Shown piece after piece: positions 1 to 11,444 of a stretch of DNA of 64,000 nucleotides. Below the pieces are notes generated by a model. It saw only the letters and a program-made list of their open reading frames with translations, was not told the origin of the DNA and made no database searches. The position numbers and the translations under genes are program-made. Every line of letters begins with the position of its first letter. Position 1 is the stretch's first letter. The stretch is from NCBI RefSeq assembly GCF_907165205.1, contig NC_058192.1, forward strand, positions 11,842,001-11,906,000, in the 5' to 3' direction. The DNA is from Coccinella septempunctata (Eukaryota; Arthropoda; Insecta; Coleoptera; Coccinellidae).

Positions 1-2
1 GG

Positions 3-158
3 CGCGTGTGAAGTGGCTTTGTGCAATCGTCAAATTCCACAGCTCCGGAGACGAAAACGACCTCAGACGGTGGTCCGGACCTCTCCGGATTCGTCAGACG
101 AACTTTCATCTAGTTATCCAAGAGTTGGTTTGAAACAACTGTCTGGGGTGGGCTTTGT
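3..158 (+). other. possible end of a coding exon, unidentified
   Basis: This stretch is richer in G+C than the DNA around it. One plus-strand frame is open from the window edge through about 60 codons, with an Arg/Lys-rich patch followed by a Ser/Asp-rich patch. The frame then runs into poly-T DNA that encodes only Phe and Leu, so any exon would have to end near 150. GT dinucleotides are present there but none makes a strong donor. No family was recognised. It could be the downstream part of an exon of a gene that starts outside the window, or chance. Confidence 0.2.
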
Positions 159-198
159 CTTATTTTTTTCTTTTTATATTCTTTTTTTCAAAGAATGA

Positions 199-602
199 AT
201 TGAAAGTTCTTCTATCTTGCGGAAAATTTTCCGCTGATTTCAGAAACGTATCATATGTAACTACATATTCAAGTGAATATTTAATGAGAAAAAAATATGA
301 AGTTGCTTTCTGATTCACTATTGAAATAAGACAATAAGTGGGTAGGCGTTACTATAGCTACTGTTAAATATGCTTTTATTTTTCCTGGACTCAACACTCT
401 GTGATGTGTAGTAAATAATTGTTGAACTATGTCTCTTTTTCTTACGGTGTAAAAATCTTTCATGCATTACACGATTCAACACCAAATTTGACTTTGACTG
501 CAAAGCATAAAATTTCGATAGTTTAGATCCTAACTAGTCGAAAAAAAATATATATGGCATGAAAAAGTTTGCTTCTGTGTTTAGGAGACTGATTCAACGA
601 TA
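199..602. other. AT-rich non-coding stretch, nothing recognised
   Basis: Only short overlapping minus-strand frames occur here, and none has a recognisable domain. I see no repeat ends. Confidence 0.5.
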
Positions 603-800
603 TCATTTACAATAACTACAAGCAACATGTAGAGCCCATGGCTTGTCTTGATTCCAAACAGGAAAGTCAAAATATGCTTCAAAGGCTTCAGAGAGAACGT
701 GAAATGTCTCTAATTCGTATTTCACGTCACGAATTATAATAAATTTACCACATATAAAACAAAATGCATCAGCATCGTATTTACACTTTCTTGACGACAT
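603..800 (-). pseudogene. fragment of Cys-rich (FCxxCG ... WNQDKPWA ... CxxC) domain protein
   Basis: From the ATG at 800 the minus strand reads about 66 codons that begin MSSRKCKYDAD. They continue with a CxxC pair (FCFICG), an aromatic spacer, then WNQDKPWALH and a second CxxC (ACSYC). From memory, this layout resembles the start of uncharacterised arthropod proteins with the pattern CKYD-D-FCY-ICG ... DQDK-WAPH--C--C, which occur in many copies and are often linked to repeats. It is probably a zinc-binding module, but that is inference from the cysteine spacing. The family continues well past the second CxxC, whereas here a stop follows at once. A GTAAAT just after the Tyr codon could be a donor site. 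Either this is one exon of a split gene or, more likely, a broken copy; no downstream exon was found. Confidence 0.5.
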
Positions 801-1086
801 TTGAAGTTTGTCTGGGCTTGTAAACAACACCTTATAGTTGTTTATGACTCGAGTGCCCACTAGTGACACTTTGTAAGGGTAAACACCCCACTCTCATCGC
901 GCGGTTTTTGAATTATTAAAAATTATAAAAAAAAATTAAGAATGAGTATTAATACTATAACTATCACAAAAGCAAACTTCATACCAAAAAAAGATATTTT
1001 CTTTTCGTTTTTGTGCATAATTAACCAGTAAATCCTAGTATAAAAGTTAGGACAAAGAACGAAAAATTTTTTGTAGAGTCGTGTTA
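801..1086. other. AT-rich spacer, nothing recognised
   Basis: A minus-strand frame of about 100 codons at 923-1234 ends in a run of Ile/Val/Leu. It extends into the repeat element that starts at 1087, so it is not taken as a gene. Confidence 0.5.
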
Positions 1087-2349
1087 TAGTTGGGGAGCCG
1101 ACGATGCTAAATCGGAATTTATCTAGTGGATTCTGATTAAATGGTAGAAAGAAAAAAAGGTTCTTTGATGTTTGCACTTCCAGCGGTGGGGAAAGCGTCT
1201 GCAGGTTCTCAAAGATGTAAAACAAAATCGTCAAGTGTACATACTCGAGCGTGTCAGATTAAGATACCCTACGTGTCTCTGATAACGAATTCATGTTAAT
1301 CTGGCACTTTGCTTGGTGGAGCTGGCCGTACGGAAGAGTTGAAAATGGTAAAAAAAAAATTTGTCGAGCGTGTCAGATTTTTAGAGGATAGGTTAATTGG
1401 ACCCAAAGAAAGCTACTTTTCAAGAGACTGACAATTCGGACGTGACACAAGGTCACAGCGGTCCTTTGAAAATGCAAAAAAAAATCGTTACTTGTACATA
1501 CTTGAGCGTGTCAGATTTTAATACAGACGGTGTTGCAGACATGTTGACCCATTAATATGACACTAATCAGGAGGGGGGAGTTTTCTTAATCTGACAGTTT
1601 GCAGTTGATAACAAGGAATTTTTTGAAATATCTCCCTTCCTCCACCTCTGAATGTTTCTGTATTTATTATGAAATATGTAGATAATAAAATTGTATAATA
1701 CTTTTGTCTAAAGCAATTTTACATACTTCTAACCGTTTTCGAGTTAGAGGCCGATAAGTGCGAGGAGCTCAGCCACACATGCGAAATGCCAAGGTCAATG
1801 TAGAAACCCAGTCTAGTGTACATTCAGCGTCATATATCTCAAAAACGTTCAAACGTAGAAAAAATTGCTTCGTACAAAATTTTTTGAAAATGTTACGCTC
1901 TACAAGTTTTATAACGAATACGAAAACAATTCGAAGCCCAGGAGGGGAGATAATTGAAAAAAACTGTTTTTGGTGCCCTTTATGTCCAATTTTTATTGTT
2001 TCGACCCACTGAAACTGTCAGATTATATTTTTTCCGTTATTCGTGAATCATTAGCTTCAAAATAAGGAAAAAAGTTTGGCGTCCTCTCACATATTTTCGT
2101 CATATTCAGATTCGGAGAATGTATACTTTTCAACATGTAATAATTAACCCCATATATCGTAATCTGACATGCTCGAGTACATGCAATGATCGTTTTTTTT
2201 ACTATTCTGACAGGCTATCCTATACAATTCCCCCTATATACAGATCTAATTTTTGGTACAGGTACTCTACAAAGTTCAAGGTATCTCCAATTATATTTAT
2301 CTGAAACGCTCGAGTAAATCCCGAATTTCCCTCATGGGCTCCCCAACTA
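1087..2349. mobile_element. TAGTTGGGGAGCC inverted-repeat element, copy 1
   Basis: The element starts with TAGTTGGGGAGCC at 1087 and ends with its reverse complement, GGCTCCCCAACTA, at 2349. Inside, a short word (CGAGCGTGTCAGATT and shorter GTGTCAGATTA forms) recurs in both orientations, for example near 1250, 1366 and 1505, and inverted near 2165. The two halves match each other in inverted orientation over long stretches. There is no credible coding frame, so this is a non-autonomous foldback-like DNA transposon. A related, longer copy lies at 57767-59200 and a broken end at 30689. The superfamily is not determined. Confidence 0.75.
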
Positions 2350-3653
2350 TTTGAAAAATACTGATGATTTTACATTGTCTTCGTTACATAACTAACAACG
2401 CTTCAGAGCATTCAATTGAATCCATTCGAACTGGATCATCAATCGTCAATACATAAATCAGGCATCTATCTTAGCCTAATTATAATGAGCTTGACTCACT
2501 GGTTTGTGACGAAATTCCTATTCATATCATCCCTTATCTGCTACGGTAATTAATAACAGCAATTGGTTAGATCGGCACGCGGTCACAAGCTCATCCAGTT
2601 CGAACAGGTCCCCTGGGGGCACAGGGTCCCTCGTAATTGATCTGATACGGTGAACACTTAAATGTTTTCCTGATAGAACACTTTCCTTCTTTATCGTTTT
2701 TTCCGGTCTCGTACACAGATGATAAAATTGTGTATCGATCAGCCACGAATAAAAGATATTAGGGTGAGAGGAGGGTTATTTATTATTTCAAAAACTGCAA
2801 TTAGATTGTTGATAGATTCTTCATTAAATTTATTGTGCACATATGTTTGATAGCAACTAATCCATTCGAATTAAAAAAACAGAAAATACGATGTTTCAAA
2901 TAGACGGTTCTTTTCATTCACAATGTTCGATTCCATGGATTTCCTCTAGTTTCAATGTATTTTTTGGTAGAGTCTATATTGGAGGAATTGCAAGGAACAG
3001 CGGTTTCGAATTTTTGTGCCATTTATCATTGGAAATCACATTCGACCAATCCAAATTTTTTTTCAATAGGTACCTTACAATATCCTGAGTGTCATTTTGA
3101 TATAGTCATAGGGCATTAACGTGATTGCCTTCAGCATTCAAGACAAACTCACCAATTATTTTTGTTTGGAGGAGATTCATTTATCCCCTCAGTTCATGAG
3201 ACTTAATTTGAATGGCTATCGGTGAAAATTACTCAAATTAATCTTTCTCGACGAAACAACATCTTTTTTCGAAGTCAGTCCTTCTAGGTTATCCATATTA
3301 TGCAATTCTGTTGCCCTTCACTATAAAGCCGACAGATGTTACGTTTCCTATAACAACTAGATCCTGTAGCCTACCAATGGTAATCCTGCAGGTTGGATTA
3401 GCATCAAACCCAAAATTAGCATAGTTTGTCCCCCAGCTGAGAAGGTGGTTTACTGCAGATTAAACGAGTCAAATTCAAGAAGAGGTTCGGACAGTTACAC
3501 CTCGTTAATGCACACCACGCATACTAAAGTGAATTAGCCAATGTCAAAATAAAATACGGAAATTTCACACATTTCAAACAAGTTTCAAGAATGGATGTAT
3601 TCTTATAACATATTTGTAGATTGAATTTTATAACCACCATGGAGATACAGGTA
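2350..3653. other. single-copy-looking DNA, no gene seen
   Basis: No coding region was recognised. From about 2380 to 2650 the base composition is more balanced, with several TAATTA/TAATTGA-type words and a GC-rich patch (CCCCTGGGGGCACAGGG near 2610). This could be a cis-regulatory block, but there is no direct evidence. Confidence 0.3.
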
Positions 3654-4884
3654 TACTTCATTCAAATTTATTTTAGCAGTCGGTTGGCCATGAAATAATT
3701 TTCTCAAGTTTTTGTAACTAGAACGAAGTTAGGTTGGCACTCATGAAATGTCGTTAATGTCATAACGCCGTTGCCACAACTTATATCAATTTTTATTACG
3801 AAAATGCCGAAAGTTATTGAAAAAAGAGACAGCGTTTCAGGAAGTGCTATTTAGAATTCAGGTCCGCTCATTCAAATAGTTATACCCTGATATTCTAAAA
3901 TCCACAATACGTCAGACGGTAGCGAGCATAATCAGTGTAAGAGAATTTATATAATGTTTCATCTGAATCTAAACGACTTATATTTCAGCTGGATATTTCC
4001 ACAATCACAAAGAATGTGAATGAAGAGGATAAAAAAGAATTTCCTTCTATTGGGAGACCCAAAAAAGTGGTGGCATTTGAAAATTTTATGTTTGAGTGAA
4101 TTATTGCGAAAAGTTTACTACAGGATTTTCGATAAATGTCATCGGAGAATAACTTCCCTAAAATGGATTTTTCTATTTTTCATTTGACTTGTCCTATACA
4201 ATGTATATGTCTTAAGGTACTAATAAATACCTATAATTATTATTATTACATCAATGTCTTAAGATGAATAGCCACAAATACGCGCAAGTTGCCCTGTTAC
4301 TTGTTTATTCATGTGGAATTTTTGTTCAAAGGTGAAGTTCATCTTAACTTGAAACTTTCTTCAATTCATTTCACTCATATTGATGCAAGATGATTTTTGT
4401 TGAAGAATTTAACATTCTTGTAATTATCTGTTAAATCCTTCGGGAGATACCCATTCCCAACAACTGCATCATGTGCATTTCATCTTCGAGTTAATATTTT
4501 TGAAATCTACAAATGACGTAAGACAAAGAAGATAACGAACATTAACTCTCCTCAAGCTAGTGCATATTATGATATTATACTGATCTCTTGTATTTTCCAT
4601 GCAAATAACTGGATTTGGTATGACTTCAATCAGTTTGTATAAACTTCAATTATGTTCGTCACATATTTTCCGAAGAGATTCGACATAGTGATAAAATACG
4701 TAATAACAGAAACTTTTACGTAGAACGGGCAACATAGCGTTGATTTAAAACCCAAAAATGTTTTGACAAGCTTCATAACCCCACATTTTCGTACTATACA
4801 GAGTGAAATGTGTCAAATTTCCATGGCCAACCGACTGCTAAAATAAAAGTGAATGAAGTAGCTAAAATAAAAGTGAATGAAGTA
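3654..4884 (+). mobile_element. 1.2 kb TA-flanked TIR element, copy A
   Basis: The ends are inverted repeats of about 40 bp (TACTTCATTCA ... TTTTAGCAGTCGGTTGGCC), and the copy is flanked by TA on both sides (3652-3653 and 4885-4886), as expected for the IS630-Tc1-mariner superfamily. The right tip is odd: its last 24 bases (4837-4860) are repeated exactly at 4861-4884. Orientation is taken from the remnant transposase reading on the plus strand. Five more copies lie at 7674, 21850, 33812, 40309 and 54633. All are 1.1-1.2 kb and none has a complete transposase frame. Confidence 0.85.
3804..4099 (+). pseudogene. remnant of a split helix-turn-helix transposase gene in copy A
   Basis: An ATG at 3804 opens a frame MPKVIEKRDSVS. 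After a stop and a shift of frame, the sequence reads DILKSTIRQTVASIIS up to a donor (AGT|GTAAGAG) at 3936/3937. A 52-base intron ends in TTTCAG at 3988. The next frame reads LDISTITKNVNEED, then EFPSIGRPKKVVAFEN, and stops at 4097-4099. Joining in phase 0 gives a plausible helix-turn-helix followed by a GRPKK-like basic motif, as in the N-terminal DNA-binding part of IS630/Tc1-type transposases. The catalytic part was not recognised. The same layout is visible in the other copies. The assignment rests on motif shape, not on a database match. Confidence 0.5.
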
Positions 4885-7673
4885 TACCTACATATCCATG
4901 TTGGATATAATTGAGAGTAAGGATTTTAGACTATATTACTCAACGAGAAATGGGGGTTAGTTGAGATTCTTCAACTGGCAAATTTTTGTGTTTCTGTCTT
5001 GTCTGTTTTGTCACCATGACTTTGAGGAATGGGAGGTATTTGGGTTGTTGGTTTTTCTGAATGGCAATCATCAATAAACATGTAATCGATACGTTCTTCT
5101 GTGTTGTATCGATAACCAGCCTACAAAAATTACATGTTTTCGATGACACTTCATTGTCTCATTCAAAAATATGAAGCACTTCATGTTCAAAAAATACAAA
5201 AAGTAAAAATACGAATTCGTTTAACATTGTATCCCTATACTGAAAGAAGGTTGATGAAAAATCACCATCAATGACCAAATTTTCCTCAGCAGCATAAGCA
5301 ATAACCATTTTTGGCACGAAAGGTTAGGGATGCCATTTGAAGAACTCAACTATCTTCCACCCTCTACAGCTGGATGCATGACGACTCCTCAATTATTCAT
5401 AAAAAGATGCGTTATTTAAAATATACATGGTCATATGTGCGGAAAGTGATACTCTCGTTTTAAAATTTTTGGCTTGTGTGGAAACTGGCCTAATTATACA
5501 TAAATATGGTAATTGAAATGGACAAAGAATTCACTTTATCCCCTCAAAAAAATTCCAATTCCAAAGCAAACCAACGTTGCATATTTTCCTCACGAACTGC
5601 AATCTGATTGTCAATTAGGGATGCTCTACGACTTTTGAGATTGAAGCTAGAAAGATTGAGGGTAATGGGAAAAATGTCGCTTAAAAATTCAATGCACGTC
5701 AGGCCTTCCGGCATGTTGGTAACATAAGGCCTGGCTTTCATTGTTTTCGGCAATGTTATTGAATCAATGTAAAGCCCATAGGAATGGAGAGAGCCAGGGG
5801 TAGTTTATGAACAGGAAAATAAAAGAATGATCCAGTTCTCGTTCGGCAGGGATGTTAGCGGTTGTTTTCATCCCAGCAGGGGAAAAAGAGATGAATGTAG
5901 CATTGAAAATCATGTTGAAGTGGGAATATATCACATAATACACAACGAGAATGTGACTTCACAAGTCTTATTTCAAGTTTCCTCACATTTCAGATCTTTT
6001 GTGATGAAATGTTAACTTGCAAACATATTGATGAAGAGTCAACTCAAGAATGCTTTTCTTCAAATGATGCATACATGAAAAAAAACCATGGTTATAAGCC
6101 TACACCTCAAGAGAGGCTATTTCATTTCCTCCTACATATTCAAATTTTGTAGTAGTCTAGCTAGAGATAGAGTATTGTTGTCTAAATATATCAAGTTGAA
6201 TTTATGTATGGACCATTGAACATGGTTTGTGGTTTCATTGTTCATATATGTTTTCAATACCTCACATTATGAAATGCATTAATTAACAAAGTTTCTCGAT
6301 CAACACTAGATGGGGCACTTTTGATATGGTTAATACACATAGGTATTTGTTTCGTATAACCATATACCGCTTTTGTGAGGTAAGCTCTCTCTGTTTGTAT
6401 GCATTATCCCGTTGTATGGATATATTTCAACTATTGTATAAATTTCCCAATTCAAGTCATTGAAGACTTAACATATCTGCTCATTCAACTAAAGCTTTTA
6501 GCGAACACTAATTATTTTTAGTAAAAAGATTGTTTTCAAATTCACCAAAATTTCACGAGTTCTATCTTCAGAATTGAATATATCAAAATGCGATGGAGCT
6601 CATGAATCTGAATTGATTGTCGTGAAACGATTTTGCGCAACTACTATTATTATGAAAAAGTTATCTTAAATTTAATCCATAATTATCCTGTAATTGGGTG
6701 TGACATACAAGGTTTCGTGATTATGCACTGGGGTTATTATGTTTAAAGTATATCTGCAGTGAGGTAATTGCTAATATATGAGGGCTTAACAAGTATAGTT
6801 GCTGATATGGATCGTACCAAAATAAAATTTTTACTGACTATTAGAAAAATTCATTCAAGTGGTCACAATCCAAATTGGCTAATTGACTCGTAGCTTACTA
6901 AGGCAATTGAAATGAAAGTATTGTAGTGAAATATAGGAAATTAATCTCTTTCTATATTCGAATGATAATATTGACGTAGGAATACTAAAATGAATTGGTG
7001 CAGCTTAATTTGGACAAAATTTAAACTTCGCTATTCAAAAATATGCTTGAAAAAATCTGTGATAAATATTTGTGGAAGCTTACTGAATACTTGTTTAGAA
7101 AGGTTCAATCCAACCTGATGGAAACTTCCAATATCTTCCTGACGATTCTATAGAACAGGGAATATTTCACTAATAAAACACCTTCTTCATTAATATCCCT
7201 GCCTGGAGGATAATACACGAACGGTATAAACAAGGTGTTTCATATCGAGGGAGGTTTAAACCTTCATAATTTATACCCTACGTGGAAGCTTGTCCCTTTT
7301 GTGCTATTCCAACCTCGGATTCCGCTGATTTAATTTGGGAAGATGATTGCGAAATCGTACGACTCTAGTCAATATTGACTTTAATGTTGGCAGTTTAGTG
7401 GGAATGAAATATGAAACATCGCATGATTAATGTTTTCATGCTTGATCCGAGTTGAAAGATGGAATTCAGAGGGGTTGTGTTTAATATTGAGTTCATAACG
7501 GGGTTAAGAATCAAGGTGAAGAGTGAAACTAAAACTTCGTCTGTACTTTCAGAGATTCTCGAAGTTCTCTCAGAGTTTCTCCTCATTGAAAATGGTAGAA
7601 ACAGAATCGAATACAGTTGGAAAGGGTACCATTTAAAAGAATTTGGAAAACATGAATAATGACACAATACATA
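4885..7673. other. AT-rich intergenic DNA, no supported gene
   Basis: Short frames occur at 4940-5149 and 5544-5753 on the minus strand and 5827-6015 on the plus strand. They lack recognisable domains, flanking splice logic or extended composition bias. No repeat ends were seen. Confidence 0.4.
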
Positions 7674-8846
7674 TACTCCATTCACTTTTATTTTAGAACT
7701 TGGTTGGCCATGGAAATTTGACACATTTCACTCTGTATAGTAGGAAAATGTGGGGTTATTACGCTTGTCAAAACATTTTTGGGTTTTAAATCAACGCTAT
7801 GTTGCCCGTTCTCTTCGGAAAATATGTGACGAACATAATTGAAGTTTATACAAACTGATTGAAGGCATACCAAATCCAGTTATTTGCATGGAAAATACAA
7901 GAGATCAGTATAATATCATAATATGCACTAGCTTGAGGAGAGTTAATGTTCGTTATCTTCTTTGGCTAAAGTTTGAATACGTTACATCAGTTGTAGATTT
8001 CAAAAGTGTTAACCTGAAGATGAAATGCACTCGATGAAGTGGTTGGGAATGGGTATCTCCCGAAGGAATTAACAGATAATTACTATAATGTTAAATTCTT
8101 CAACAAAAATCATCTTGCATCAATATAAATTAAAGGAATTAAAGGGAGTTTCAAGTCAAGATGAACTTCACCTTTGAAAAAAATTTCACATGAATAAACA
8201 ATTAACAGGACAACTGGCGCGTATTTGTGGCTGTTCATCTTAATACATTGATATAATATTAATAATAATTAGGTATTTATAGGAACCTTAAGACATTTAC
8301 GATGTATAGGAGAAGTCAAATGAAAAATAGAAAAATAAATTTTCGAAACTTATTCTACGATAACAGTCATCGAAAATCCTATAGTAAACTTTTCGCATTA
8401 ATTCACTCAAACACAAAATTCTCCAAAGCCACCACTTTTTTGGGTGTCTCAATAGAACAAAATTCTTTGACATCCTCTTCCTTCACAATCTTCCTGATTG
8501 TGGAAATATTCAGCTGAAATATAGGTTGTTTAGATTCAGATGAAACATTATATGAATTCTCTTACATTGAATATGTTCCCTGCCGTCTGACGTATTGTGG
8601 ATTTTAGAATATCTGGTTATAACTATTTGAATAAGCGGACCTGAATTCTAAATAGCACTTCCTGAAACCCTGTTTCTTTTTTTCAATCACTTTCGGCATT
8701 TTCGTTATAAAAATTGATATTAGTTGTGGCAACGGCGTTATGACATTAAAGACATTTCATGAGTGCCAACCTTACGTTCTGGTTACAAACACTTGAGAAA
8801 ATTATTTCATGGCCAAACGACTGCTAAAAGAAATATGAATGGAGTA
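7674..8846 (-). mobile_element. 1.2 kb TA-flanked TIR element, copy B
   Basis: This copy begins TACTCCATTCAC at 7674 and ends GAATGGAGTA at 8846, with TA on each side (7672-7673, 8847-8848). It lies in the opposite orientation to copy A. On the minus strand near 8520-8700 it carries the same split helix-turn-helix remnant, and the intron ends in TTTCAG just before the CTGAATATTTCC block. The left TIR is mutated (TTAGAACTTGG in place of TTAGCAGTCGG). Confidence 0.85.
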
Positions 8847-11444
8847 TACATTAAAACTGTGAATTCTATTTTCACAAATCCCACAGATCCGGTTACTAAA
8901 CTTGAATATTCTGATCTCATATACTCAGTACCCTGATTCTAATCCAATAAAATCAAAAAAACACCCCAATACCTCTTCTGTATTCGAGTAAAAAAAAATA
9001 GTAATTTCAAGTCATATATTAGCCACATCCAGAACATTATAAACTTGAGCTCATTCGCATTACGGTATAGGATAGCCTGTTTTATCTTCCAAATGTGGGT
9101 CGTTCATGAAACAATATATCAGAGTTAGTTTCCATCTGGAAAACTCGAAAGCATCTAGGATATCTTTCGGCAAAGTGGAAAACACTCATTGGTGAGAAGC
9201 ATCGTTCATAAATCAGAAAGTATTGATTCGATTTTATGGTGTGACACGAAGAAAACTTCCTCAAAAGTTGTAAGAATAGGAAGTAATCCTGTCACAAAAG
9301 AAACATTAGGTACATGAATCGGCCAGTAAAATAAAAGAAAAAAGGCTTTAGAGTTTTATGGACGCCAATCTCTTATATCCTGATAATTTCCAACGAACTT
9401 TTCTGTTCATTCGATTATCTCTGTGAAATCAGATTGCTCTGATTCTACTCATAAGTACCTCCATCTTTATCTACATGTGAATGAAGTTGGGGGTAATGTG
9501 AAATCGATGAGAAATCTGAAAGTTATAAACTCCATAATCTAAATTGCCATCCGTGGAAAAACTGCATTTGCGTTCGTGATGATATCTGAAATGAGATTCC
9601 GCAGGGTTTCTTTTTCTCATTTGGAGAGTATATTGGAAAAGAATGCGCATATCTTAAGTATTTTATTGCAAGAGGCTCAGATGAGGAGTAGGAAAGTTTC
9701 TAGGTTCGATATTGATCTTGCATTAACTTAAAAGTTATTTAATTCTAAAAACTGGGTCTCCAAATTTTGTCTCGAGAGTCTCAGGCTAAATTATTCTTCA
9801 ACAAATTGATAACACGCCTGTAAAGCCTGTAATGTGGAGATAGGTGCTTATTAGCGCATTCGCCAATCTGCATCAGCAGTGACGCTTTCACCAATTTGCA
9901 ACTTTTATTCTCTTGATAATTTATATCTGATTGAAGTATTTAACCTAGACTCTAGAGAATTTCAAAATATGGAAGCAATGCATTTGTATGTGAATTATGT
10001 GTGAAATTGAATAAATCAATATCAGAAATATTGCTAATTACAAATGCTCTACTTCAAATTGAATATTCCTCCTTTTTTTCAAGGTTGTTGGTGAGCATTT
10101 CCTCGCATAAAAATATCCTGGAAATTCTTATATTAGAATAAACTCCAAATATATGTAGCGAAATACCGGTGGCCCAGATCTGTAGCTGGAGTAGTTAGAT
10201 TTATGGAGGCACGCTGTGATTTATTGGAATCAGGACAAAAATCCAGCCAACTATAAATGGGATCGGAAAGAGGTTGTCCAAACAAACGTTCTCAGGAGTC
10301 TGCTGTTCACTTAGGAATAGATCACTTGTTATTTGTCCCATTTCGGAAAGAGTAATAATTCAAGAAAAACCAAGAAACTTTTGGGTTCACAAATTAGTGT
10401 TTTTCCTTCTATTGCTTGGGAGCCTTGAAATAGAAATAATGGATATAGATACGAAGAGTTGAGAATTCGGACAGTACCATTCTTTCAAACATGATACACT
10501 ATACTGGGATGTTTGAACTAATTTGTTGGTGGAGTGTTTGAGCTCATTCGAAATAGATGGTAGAAGACTATTATCATAGTCTTCTACAACTTAAAATAAC
10601 CTAGTTTTTTCTGAAAGAATACATGTATTACAGATTTTTATATAACTTTAAAAAAATCACGAATGGAGAAAAATACATACGTAATCCCTATAAATTGTTG
10701 AGCAGTGCAATACCACTTATAATAGGAGTTTTCCTCTTTTGTAATATTGTAGTGATTGACTCCCATCTATTTTATAATTTATCATTTATATATTTCGTTA
10801 CTGACATATGACAGACAGTCGCCATTTGTGATCTTCTCATGGCAGGTGATTCGTTGAAATATAAATGCGAAATATTTACATGAAAATGTGTTCCGCGAGC
10901 TCAAAAAATCGTCAACGTTGGAACCTTCCAACTTTTCAGCTTCATTCCCGTGAGAATGCCTGCCCTCACAAAAAACCCTCATTTGCACAAAACATGCTGA
11001 ATATTTACTTCTTATCCCGTAATAATTTTTCGTATGATTCCACGTCTGGGTGTCATAACCAAACGAAAAACGTTGTTTCATACTTCTATATCAGTCTCAT
11101 CCGGGTTGTTATCCGGTACAGCTTCCTCAGCTGAAATTTCGTCTCAGAACTATCGCACGGGGTATTCAAGTCTTTCACCATCCCTTTAACTATCTCGAAT
11201 ATCGGCCTGTACGTGCATCTAGATTTTCGTAGAGCCGGATTTTATTTCAGTGTTATTCGAGAGATTTGGAAGCCCCTTTGTCGGCGCTCTTTGATCTATT
11301 ATTTTAGCATGAAATAGAGGTTGCTCTAGAGAATTAAAGTAGAATACTTATTTCGGTTCACACAGATTTGAATTGAAATAATTCACCTTTAGCATTATTT
11401 CGGATTTTCTTTTCGCTCATTTGAATCCTGCGGGTGCAATCATG
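8847..11444. other. intergenic DNA, no supported gene
   Basis: No coding region was recognised. Overlapping frames on both strands around 10780-11130 look like chance. A perfect short hairpin at 10560-10587 is listed separately. Confidence 0.4.
10560..10587. repeat. perfect 12-bp-stem hairpin
   Basis: GTAGAAGACTAT is followed by the 4-base loop TATC and then by the exact reverse complement ATAGTCTTCTAC. The symmetry stops outside these bases, so it is not the end of a longer foldback element. No role can be assigned. Confidence 0.8.

Noticed and set aside
923..1234. Minus-strand frame of 103 codons with a hydrophobic C-terminus
   Set aside because: It runs across the boundary of the TAGTTGGGGAGCC element, and the hydrophobic run comes from poly-A/T DNA.
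4236..4253. (ATT)n-like run as a possible CRISPR or satellite array
   Set aside because: It is a short simple repeat inside copy A and is present with small length differences in its sister copies.
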